Position numbers and translations under genes: made by a program. Of a DNA stretch of 3,606 nucleotides, positions 1-3,602 are shown piece by piece (the stretch's first letter is position 1; each line of letters starts with the position of its first letter). The notes under the pieces were generated by a model. That model was not told where the DNA came from. It saw only the letters and a list, made by a program, of their open reading frames with translations, and searched no databases. The DNA comes from Pseudomonas phage phi2954 (taxonomy: Viruses > Duplornaviricota > Vidaverviricetes > Mindivirales), in NCBI RefSeq assembly GCF_000882035.1, contig NC_012092.1. One strand, written 5' to 3'.

Positions 1-17
1 GCAAAAATCAAACTGCA

Positions 18-31
18 AGCCGCTAGTGGCT
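18..31 (+). repeat. Leader hairpin 1
   Basis: AGCC at 18-21 pairs with GGCT at 28-31, and a G-U wobble (22 with 27) can close a CUAG loop. It is the first element after the A-rich 5' terminus and probably part of the pac structure. Confidence 0.4.
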
Positions 32-42
32 AAGGGCCCTTA
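31..42. repeat. 12-base perfect palindrome
   Basis: TAAGGGCCCTTA is its own reverse complement. With no unpaired centre it cannot form a normal hairpin in single-stranded RNA, but two RNA copies could pair through it. It overlaps the 5' arm of leader hairpin 2, so the two pairings would compete. A role in packaging is speculative. Confidence 0.6.
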
Positions 43-50
43 TGGGGCTC
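34..50 (+). repeat. Leader hairpin 2
   Basis: GGGCCC at 34-39 pairs with GGGCTC at 45-50 (one G-U pair), with a five-base UUAUG loop. The stem is very GC-rich, so it should be stable. Its 5' arm is also part of the perfect palindrome at 31-42, so an alternative or intermolecular pairing exists. Confidence 0.45.
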
Positions 51-61
51 AACAACTACAA

Positions 62-79
62 CGACTGTTAATTCAGTCG
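62..79 (+). repeat. Leader hairpin 3 (6-bp perfect stem)
   Basis: CGACTG at 62-67 and CAGTCG at 74-79 are perfectly complementary around a six-base UUAAUU loop. It is among the cleanest stem-loops of the leader and a good candidate for recognition by the procapsid. Confidence 0.55.
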
Positions 80-88
80 ACAGCCTCG

Positions 89-102
89 CCAGTTCATTCT
101 GG
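89..102 (+). repeat. Leader hairpin 4
   Basis: CCAG at 89-92 pairs with CTGG at 99-102 around a six-base UUCAUU loop. The loop resembles that of hairpin 3 in size and U-richness. Confidence 0.4.
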
Positions 103-110
103 AAGGTTGT

Positions 111-155
111 GTGCACCACGGGCGACCCCCTTAACGACGGGTAACGACGTGGCAC
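111..155 (+). repeat. Leader stem 5, longer-range pairing
   Basis: GTGC (111-114) and CACG (117-120) pair with GCAC (152-155) and CGTG (148-151), giving eight base pairs interrupted by a two-base bulge (A115, C116). The enclosed 27 bases hold ACCC/GGGT complements (125-128 with 139-142) and most of the TAACGACG direct repeat. The base at 155 is shared with the next hairpin. Confidence 0.4.
132..149 (+). repeat. 8-base tandem direct repeat
   Basis: TAACGACG occurs at 132-139 and again at 142-149, with a ten-base period, inside leader stem 5. It may be a small duplication or a repeated protein-binding element; nothing else in the sequence indicates its role. Confidence 0.5.
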
Positions 156-170
156 CATGTTAGGTCATGG
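155..170 (+). repeat. Leader hairpin 6 (5-bp perfect stem)
   Basis: CCATG at 155-159 pairs with CATGG at 166-170 around a six-base UUAGGU loop. It is the third leader hairpin with a six-base loop. The ATG of the possible leader ORF (157) lies in its 5' arm and so would be hidden when folded. Confidence 0.45.
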
Positions 171-228
171 ATGTAATACACATCGCCGAAAGGCACTTCA
201 TTTAACCAACGTAGTAGTGAAACCATGA
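157..228 (+). CDS. Possible 23-codon leader ORF overlapping the first gene
   Basis: An ATG at 157 opens a 23-codon frame beginning MLGHGCNTHR. Its TGA (226-228) overlaps the ATG of the 42-codon gene in an ATGA junction. Such junctions often couple translation, and the downstream gene has no strong Shine-Dalgarno of its own, which would make coupling useful. Against it, the leader ORF also lacks a clear ribosome site, its start sits inside hairpin 6, and the peptide shows no recognisable feature. A shorter frame of 12 codons begins at 167. This is a candidate only; it may be chance within the packaging region. Confidence 0.2.
   Translation: MLGHGCNTHRRKALHLTNVVVKP
185..194 (+). repeat. Leader hairpin 7 with GAAA tetraloop
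   Basis: GCC (185-187) pairs with GGC (192-194) around GAAA, a GNRA-type tetraloop. The stem is only three pairs, but GNRA loops are unusually stable and often make tertiary contacts. It lies 30 bases upstream of the first gene. Confidence 0.4.
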
Positions 229-353
229 ATAAAGTTCTGGATCCACTGTTGTTGAAAGACACCGCTCCCCGTTCGCACGTCGCTCTGGTCTACCTGGCCG
301 TTGGCCTGGGCCTGGGGATCTTCGTGTTCGGGAGCGACAGCACTTCGGGTTGA
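225..353 (+). CDS. P10-like small membrane protein (42 aa)
   Basis: The first gene after the leader encodes 42 residues: a short polar N-terminus (MNKVLDPLLLKDTAPRSH) and one Gly/Leu/Val-rich membrane segment at about residues 19-36 (VALVYLAVGLGLGIFVFG), ending SDSTSG. No cleavable signal peptide is apparent. In phi6 the first gene of the M segment is gene 10, also 42 codons, encoding an envelope protein involved in host lysis, so size and position match; similarity in sequence was not tested. The ribosome site is weak (GTAGTAGTGA upstream), and the ATG overlaps the stop of the leader ORF. The stop overlaps a TTG that could start the next frame (TTGA at 350-353). Confidence 0.65.
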   Translation: MNKVLDPLLLKDTAPRSHVALVYLAVGLGLGIFVFGSDSTSG

Positions 354-538
354 GCACATGGCCCATGCCAGAATCTCAACATCGACTCGGCCCACATTCT
401 CCAGATCCCTGGACGTCGCGCATCAGAGCAGCGGGTTTCACGATCGGCTTTTCGTTGCTGGCGTACGGATGTGGAATCATGAGCACACAAGCATGCAGCG
501 TGCTCTCCGTCGACTCCATCTTGCGTCTAGTCGGGTGA
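350..538 (+). CDS. Small putative membrane protein, unknown (57-62 aa)
   Basis: This frame can start at TTG 350, overlapping the stop of the previous gene, or at ATG 365, giving 62 or 57 residues. A polar N-terminus rich in Pro, His and Ser precedes a hydrophobic segment (AAGFTIGFSLLAYGCGIM) at about residues 22-39 counted from the ATG, followed by a short tail with a second weakly hydrophobic stretch. The codon pattern in the second half resembles the neighbouring genes. The competing frame from ATG 358 to 594 (78 aa) overlaps almost all of it but encodes a Ser/Arg/His-rich peptide that looks less protein-like. No strong ribosome site precedes any candidate start, so expression would depend on coupling to the upstream gene. 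I do not recognise a family. Confidence 0.45.
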   Translation: MSTWPMPESQHRLGPHSPDPWTSRIRAAGFTIGFSLLAYGCGIMSTQACSVLSVDSILRLVG

Positions 539-594
539 TTAATTTCTCCGTCTTTCTGCTTCTTGGAAGCGGCGCGGGAACGTTGCTAATGTAG
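535..594 (+). CDS. Possible 19-aa hydrophobic peptide, or C-terminus of the overlapping 358-594 frame
   Basis: A GTG at 535 overlaps the preceding TGA in a GTGA junction and opens a 19-codon frame (INFSVFLLLGSGAGTLLM after the start) that is almost wholly hydrophobic and could span a membrane once. It is the tail of the longer frame that starts at ATG 358, so three readings are possible: a separate coupled peptide, the C-terminus of a 78-aa protein from 358, or an extension of the upstream protein by a -1 frameshift near the GGGTGA at 533-538. No slippery heptamer or ribosome site is evident. Its position just ahead of the 602 gene, with no wasted space, argues mildly that the region is coding. 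Confidence 0.28.
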   Translation: MINFSVFLLLGSGAGTLLM

Positions 595-598
595 GTGA
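592..598 (+). promoter_or_regulatory. Ribosome binding site for the 602 gene
   Basis: TAGGTGA, with the AGGTG core of a Shine-Dalgarno sequence, ends three bases before the ATG at 602. It also contains the TAG that ends the upstream frame, so stop and ribosome site are merged. Confidence 0.55.
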
Positions 599-601
599 CG
601 C

Positions 602-709
602 ATGTTAGCTTACATCGTTAAAGCCGTGTTTGTCTACACGGTTGGCATGGCGGTGGGCAAAGCTATCTCGCCCATCGTGAAAGAAATCGATGGTACGACT
701 GATGAGTAA
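602..709 (+). CDS. Small membrane protein, unknown (35 aa)
   Basis: This encodes 35 residues: a hydrophobic segment at about residues 2-18 (LAYIVKAVFVYTVGMAV) followed by a mixed charged tail (KAISPIVKEIDGTTDE). It would be a single-span membrane protein with a short acidic C-terminus. A good AGGTGA ribosome site precedes the ATG, which is the best support that so short a frame is real. The last eight bases overlap the ATG-containing start of the next gene, suggesting coupled translation. No family was recognised; by setting it is probably a virion envelope component or assembly factor. Confidence 0.55.
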   Translation: MLAYIVKAVFVYTVGMAVGKAISPIVKEIDGTTDE

Positions 710-911
710 GTATGGTCGTTACATCATCGCAATTGCTCTGTTCGTCGGAGGCGCAATGTCTGGCCAATTCACGTTGGTCACGCAGGGCGTCACTTTGCTC
801 GGACAGGAAATGGCGATTACCCCGGCTCCTGTTACCATCGTTCCGTCTAACGGCGAAACGATTCAGCAGGTTTTGCAAAACATTCAAACTGAGTCGACGA
901 CTCGGGAGTAG
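702..911 (+). CDS. Small membrane-anchored protein, unknown (69 aa)
   Basis: Starting at ATG 702, overlapping the preceding gene by eight bases, this encodes 69 residues. An N-terminal hydrophobic segment (residues 7-19, YIIAIALFVGGAM) follows a basic MSKYGR head, which suggests an N-in signal anchor or possibly a signal peptide with a small-residue (AMSG) junction. The remaining 50 residues are polar and Gln/Thr-rich (LVTQGVTLLGQEMAITPAP, then SNGETIQQVLQNIQTESTTR) and would be exposed outside the membrane. An in-frame ATG at 690 would add four residues; neither start has a strong ribosome site, and the 702 start is preferred for its overlap with the upstream stop and the basic head typical of membrane proteins. 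The family is unknown. Confidence 0.6.
   Translation: MSKYGRYIIAIALFVGGAMSGQFTLVTQGVTLLGQEMAITPAPVTIVPSNGETIQQVLQNIQTESTTRE
904..908 (+). promoter_or_regulatory. Ribosome binding site for the 914 gene
   Basis: GGGAG lies five bases upstream of ATG 914, inside the last codons of the preceding gene. It supports the 43-codon frame as a real gene. Confidence 0.55.
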
Positions 912-913
912 AT

Positions 914-1045
914 ATGCAACAGTATCTGAACGCCCTCACCTTCAATTTCGAAGGTAAAGATGGCAAAGATGTGCCAAGTGGTTCGCAAATCGCGGTCACC
1001 TGGGGCGTCGTGGGTGCGGCACTCGTTTACCTGTTGAAGTCGTAA
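914..1045 (+). CDS. Small tail-anchored membrane protein, unknown (43 aa)
   Basis: Two bases after the previous stop, this encodes 43 residues with the opposite layout to its upstream neighbour: a polar N-terminal half with a glycine/lysine/aspartate stretch (NFEGKDGKDVPSGS) and a C-terminal membrane segment at about residues 26-42 (IAVTWGVVGAALVYLLK). It would be tail-anchored. The start is supported by GGGAG at the right spacing. The next ATG follows the stop by two bases. No family was recognised; the P10-like, 602, 702 and 914 products all have one span, so together they look like a set of minor envelope proteins. Confidence 0.6.
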   Translation: MQQYLNALTFNFEGKDGKDVPSGSQIAVTWGVVGAALVYLLKS

Positions 1046-1047
1046 CT

Positions 1048-1293
1048 ATGACTGAACGGGACGAGAAAGGGCGGTTTGTAAAAACCGTCGACAAAAAGGT
1101 TGACGACGTCGAATTCCAGTATCATCTGGGTTGCGACGATGAAAAACCTTGTCACGACTGCCTCCTCGCCCGTGTCAAACGTGCGGCGGAGATCGACGTG
1201 ACGCATCCGGGTGTCAAGCTTTACGATCGTGAAGCGTGGCTCAAACTCATGAACGGTGTGGAGGTTTCCGATTATGCCGGGATGGCTCTGTAA
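1048..1293 (+). CDS. Small soluble Cys-containing protein, unknown (81 aa)
   Basis: This encodes 81 residues with no membrane segment, unlike its neighbours. The highly charged N-terminus (MTERDEKGRFVKTVDKKVDD) contains a DEKGRFVK motif of a kind common at the start of small phage proteins. A cluster of His26, Cys29, Cys35, His36 and Cys38 (HLGCDDEKPCHDC) could bind a metal such as zinc, although the spacing does not match a specific finger I can name. The C-terminal part (residues 39-81) is likely helical and mixed in charge. The start lies two bases after the previous stop with only a weak GAAG ribosome site, implying coupling. Its last 20 bases overlap the next gene and carry that gene's ribosome site. 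The function is unknown; a cytoplasmic assembly role is possible. Confidence 0.65.
   Translation: MTERDEKGRFVKTVDKKVDDVEFQYHLGCDDEKPCHDCLLARVKRAAEIDVTHPGVKLYDREAWLKLMNGVEVSDYAGMAL
1260..1265 (+). promoter_or_regulatory. Strong ribosome binding site for the P6-like gene
   Basis: GGAGGT, nearly the full Shine-Dalgarno consensus, lies eight bases before ATG 1274 and is embedded in the coding sequence of the upstream gene. It fixes the start at 1274 rather than at the in-frame GTG at 1256, which the site itself overlaps. Confidence 0.7.
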
Positions 1294-1612
1294 AATCTGG
1301 AAATTCTTCGCGAATCTCCTCGGGAAGATTGTCGATTTTATCGTCGACGTGCTTTCCGCTATCGTCGACCTTGCCGTGGCTGCGGTAGGGAGTATTGCCG
1401 ACGCTCTCCTTTCCGGAGGGTTAGGATCGTGGCTCCTCCTAGGAGCGGCTGCGTTCATCGGCTACAAAATCTTCTTCGCCAAGAAGGACGAAGACGACGA
1501 GGAAGAGGAGCAACCGGTCGAAAGGCGACCTCGTGAAGAGGTAATTCGTCAGCGACCGTCATCACCACAGGGCACAGTTACCGCCCGTGATTTCGGCATG
1601 CCAAGGGGTTAA
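1274..1612 (+). CDS. P6-like membrane protein with acidic tail (112 aa)
   Basis: The 112-residue product starts with an aromatic, basic head (MPGWLCKIWKFF), then a long hydrophobic-amphipathic stretch (about residues 13-48) in which IVD recurs at 19-21, 23-25 and 30-32. A clear membrane segment follows at about 50-68 (LGSWLLLGAAAFIGYKIFF), then the acidic run KKDEDDEEEEQ (70-80) and an Arg/Pro-rich tail. In phi6, P6 (168 aa) is the integral envelope protein that anchors spike P3 and drives fusion with the outer membrane; gene 6 lies directly upstream of gene 3. The position, one base before the spike start, and the membrane character fit that role, but the protein is shorter and sequence homology is untested. 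The strong GGAGGT site suggests high expression. Confidence 0.6.
   Translation: MPGWLCKIWKFFANLLGKIVDFIVDVLSAIVDLAVAAVGSIADALLSGGLGSWLLLGAAAFIGYKIFFAKKDEDDEEEEQPVERRPREEVIRQRPSSPQGTVTARDFGMPRG
1340..1369 (+). repeat. 9-base direct repeat encoding a heptad
   Basis: ATCGTCGAC occurs at 1340-1348 and 1361-1369, 21 bases apart, which is seven codons. It encodes the IVD repeats of the P6-like protein, so the period matches the heptad of an amphipathic helix. It may reflect duplication or simply selection for the helix pattern. Confidence 0.5.
1603..1608 (+). promoter_or_regulatory. Ribosome binding site for the spike gene
   Basis: AAGGGG lies five bases before ATG 1614, inside the last codons of the P6-like gene. 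It selects ATG 1614 over the in-frame upstream GTG 1587, which has no site. Confidence 0.6.
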
Positions 1613-1613
1613 T

Positions 1614-3536
1614 ATGTCAACCGCTCTCGTAAGACGGTGGTTGGCGGATAACTGTCCCCTCGACCTGTCGAAAGAAACCACCAAGCCTACGTTCGTTGTT
1701 TTCAAGGCGAACACCGCGGCTGGTGAGATCCTGCAGATATTCAAGCGTTCGACGGCCACCTCCTGGGTGTCCGATCAATTGCTCGGGAAATTGCAGGCGG
1801 TGGCTACCACAGACGGCCAGAAACGTATCGCTCGCGCAGTTTCGGCGAAAGTGATGCGGCCTGTGTTGTTCGGGAACGATTATATGATCGCGCCCGTTTC
1901 AGCACTCAACACTCTTCGCTTCAATCAGGTGACGGGTCAGAACACTCTGACTGCGGTAACTGGGTTGACTCGGAACCAGGTGTTGTCCCGTCAAGCCCAA
2001 ACCATTCCAAGCGTGGTAATTCCGGAAGCAGCGGATCCCGCGTTCGGGCTGATGCCCGGCCTGACCATCAACTCGTTTGATCCAGGTTGGTTCGTAGAAA
2101 ACGGAGCGTATCCGTACTACGACGCAAAAATGCGTGAGGCCGGTTTCGGCCAAAGCACTCCGCCAAAAGCTAAAACCGCCCGTTCGGATGTTGAACGTAA
2201 CCGAATGGTGGAAGAGGCAATCGCCGAGGCAGGCCCTGACATGTGTACGTTGTTCCTGACGACGCAGATCACTGGTCCTGGCTTCGAAGGCGCGAGTCGC
2301 GTTGTAATCTACTGGTCTTACCCAGCAGCCGACCATGCCTTCCTGGCTATCGACGCTCGCGCAATGTCCAGTGCGCTGTACATGTACCCGAACGACCGTG
2401 GATCCATTTATCTGGACGCCACATACGCCACAGAAGTTCCTGTTATCGCAGATCCCGCTTTCCAAAAACGTTATGCGATGATGGGTAAGCTGAATCCGGC
2501 CTACAAGCCTGAAACGGAGCTGCTGGCGTACCAGAAACCTGGGCAAGTAGAGGCCGATGACTGCTGGCTGCCTCTTCTGACGTCCGCGGGCAACCAAGAC
2601 CTGTTTTTCCGGGTCTTGGACGAAAATTGCAACGTTGTGGTGCAGAACGAAGTTGACATGCAAGTTGTGACGATCACCGCTACCGGTTGTGAATTCGCCG
2701 GTGTACTTCCCGTCTCGTGGTACGTAGGATACGTCGAACGCGCGGTGGAGGACGGTGTTTCTAACAAAGGCGAATTGGAAGACGCCACTAAGGCAATGGG
2801 TGAGTACATCGATAAGGATATCACGTTCCTGTCGTACTCGTCCGCAGAAATGCTCCCAGTGGATATGGTCAAGCTGACCACGCTTTATATCGACTACGCG
2901 AAAGCGAAGAAGAAGGCGTGCGAGGACAACGACTTCATGTCCAAAGAGTTCGTAAAGGGTACAACGTATGGCACGTTGAACACCCTGATCAACGGGTCGA
3001 GAAGCGTGCAAACGTTCTTCGGTTACCGCGATGCGAACCAGGCGAGCACGATCGCGCCTAAGCTTGCGGACACCCTGACCAAAGTTGGTTGGCGTGTCGA
3101 TGTGTCGGCAGATCCTCTGAAGATCACTGACAACACTGGTGCTGCAAATGGCACCATCGCCTTCGGCGACGTTGAAGCTCTGGGTACATTCCTGGGCGAC
3201 GGCGGTGTGATCAGTTTCGGTACAGTCGAGCTCTTGGCCGCGCGCTGGGGTTTGTCTGCGACCGTCGTGAACGAACAGCTTGCTGGTCGTTCTGATCTGA
3301 CGAAAAACGTTACCGGTCTCGGAAAGATGGGTAGCGTAAACAACAAATACGACTTCCGTTGGGGCTCCGTCGGTATTACCGGCCTCCCTGACTACAGGAA
3401 TGTCGAAGTTCAGGATTCGTACCGTATTGCGATGATCTCGAAAGGGGTTGTTGGTGCGGTAGGGGCGAAGTTCCTCGGCCTGTTGGTCAGTGAACTTAAC
3501 TCTGAGTACGTGAAAACGGTGCTCGCGAAGATCTGA
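1614..3536 (+). CDS. P3-like spike / receptor-attachment protein (640 aa)
   Basis: The largest gene encodes 640 residues, close to the 648 of phi6 P3, the spike that binds the host receptor. It has no signal peptide or clear transmembrane helix, as expected for a peripheral protein held by P6. Six cysteines (14, 211, 317, 339, 359, 436) are scattered. Residues 130-320 are rich in aromatic and Pro/Gly motifs (SFDPGWFVENGAYPYYD at about 154-170, VIYWSYPAADHAF at 231-243). A charged region (373-450) includes YAKAKKKACEDND, and the C-terminus has a weakly hydrophobic glycine-rich stretch (608-628). Translation starts one base after the P6-like stop. Phages with a single-chain P3 such as phi6 use type IV pili, whereas those with P3 split into two or three chains bind rough LPS, so pilus binding is a guess here. 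Assignment rests on length, position and lack of membrane segments, not on detected homology. Confidence 0.62.
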   Translation: MSTALVRRWLADNCPLDLSKETTKPTFVVFKANTAAGEILQIFKRSTATSWVSDQLLGKLQAVATTDGQKRIARAVSAKVMRPVLFGNDYMIAPVSALNTLRFNQVTGQNTLTAVTGLTRNQVLSRQAQTIPSVVIPEAADPAFGLMPGLTINSFDPGWFVENGAYPYYDAKMREAGFGQSTPPKAKTARSDVERNRMVEEAIAEAGPDMCTLFLTTQITGPGFEGASRVVIYWSYPAADHAFLAIDARAMSSALYMYPNDRGSIYLDATYATEVPVIADPAFQKRYAMMGKLNPAYKPETELLAYQKPGQVEADDCWLPLLTSAGNQDLFFRVLDENCNVVVQNEVDMQVVTITATGCEFAGVLPVSWYVGYVERAVEDGVSNKGELEDATKAMGEYIDKDITFLSYSSAEMLPVDMVKLTTLYIDYAKAKKKACEDNDFMSKEFVKGTTYGTLNTLINGSRSVQTFFGYRDANQASTIAPKLADTLTKVGWRVDVSADPLKITDNTGAANGTIAFGDVEALGTFLGDGGVISFGTVELLAARWGLSATVVNEQLAGRSDLTKNVTGLGKMGSVNNKYDFRWGSVGITGLPDYRNVEVQDSYRIAMISKGVVGAVGAKFLGLLVSELNSEYVKTVLAKI

Positions 3537-3558
3537 CATTACCTGAAATATGGTTAAA

Positions 3559-3577
3559 GTTGGGGTGGTTACCCAAC
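3559..3577 (+). repeat. 3' hairpin A
   Basis: GTTGGG (3559-3564) pairs perfectly with CCCAAC (3572-3577) around a seven-base GUGGUUA loop. It abuts the terminal hairpin with no spacer, so the two stems could stack coaxially. Confidence 0.6.
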
Positions 3578-3602
3578 CCGTCCTCTCCTTGTGGGGAGGC
3601 GG
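3578..3602 (+). repeat. 3' terminal hairpin B
   Basis: CCTCTCC (3582-3588) pairs with GGGGAGG (3593-3599; one G-U) around a UUGU loop. With U3581 bulged, CCG (3578-3580) extends the stem with CGG (3600-3602), giving ten pairs. Only UUCC (3603-3606) remains as a single-stranded tail, a typical landing site for a polymerase that starts at the 3' end. No U-tract follows, so it is not a usual DNA-type intrinsic terminator. Confidence 0.6.

Larger units (their letters stand above)
1..224 (+). other. 5' untranslated leader with putative pac packaging region
   Basis: No well-supported gene lies in this stretch. It contains a series of short inverted repeats that would fold in the plus-strand RNA: 18-31, 34-50, 62-79, 89-102, 111-120 with 148-155, 155-170 and 185-194. 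Cystoviral plus strands carry a pac region of about 200 nucleotides downstream of the terminal sequence; it is rich in stem-loops and read by the empty procapsid during segment packaging. Position, length and structure all fit. The extreme 5' bases GCAAAAA would also be the transcription start used by the viral polymerase. The exact limits of pac cannot be read from the sequence. Confidence 0.6.

Noticed and set aside
1-224. Bacterial sigma70 promoter in the leader
   Set aside because: No convincing -35/-10 pair was seen, and a dsRNA phage segment is transcribed from its end by the viral polymerase.
301-357. N-terminal extension of the 358-594 frame back to 301
   Set aside because: It runs inside the P10-like gene in another frame, lacks a ribosome site, and its Cys/Ser/Gly composition is that of out-of-frame translation.
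712-957. 81-codon plus-strand frame overlapping the 702 and 914 genes
   Set aside because: Its product is Arg/Ser/Leu-rich with no membrane or domain pattern and no ribosome site; the 702 frame explains the region better.
1256-1273. GTG 1256 as the start of the P6-like gene
   Set aside because: The strong GGAGGT site at 1260-1265 lies downstream of it and serves ATG 1274.
1027-1458. 143-codon minus-strand frame
   Set aside because: It lies across two well-supported plus-strand genes, and its Arg/Thr/Phe-rich composition looks like a shadow of them.
1587-1613. GTG 1587 as the spike start, adding nine residues
   Set aside because: There is no ribosome site before it, whereas AAGGGG is correctly spaced from ATG 1614.
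2243-2488. 81-codon plus-strand frame within the spike
   Set aside because: It is Arg/Cys/Ser-rich out-of-frame translation of the spike without a ribosome site.
1899-3539. 546-codon open frame on the minus strand opposite the spike
   Set aside because: It is in codon register with the spike and is open only because the spike avoids three codons. The product is Arg/His/Val-rich without coherent domains, has no ribosome site evidence, and cystoviruses translate only plus strands.
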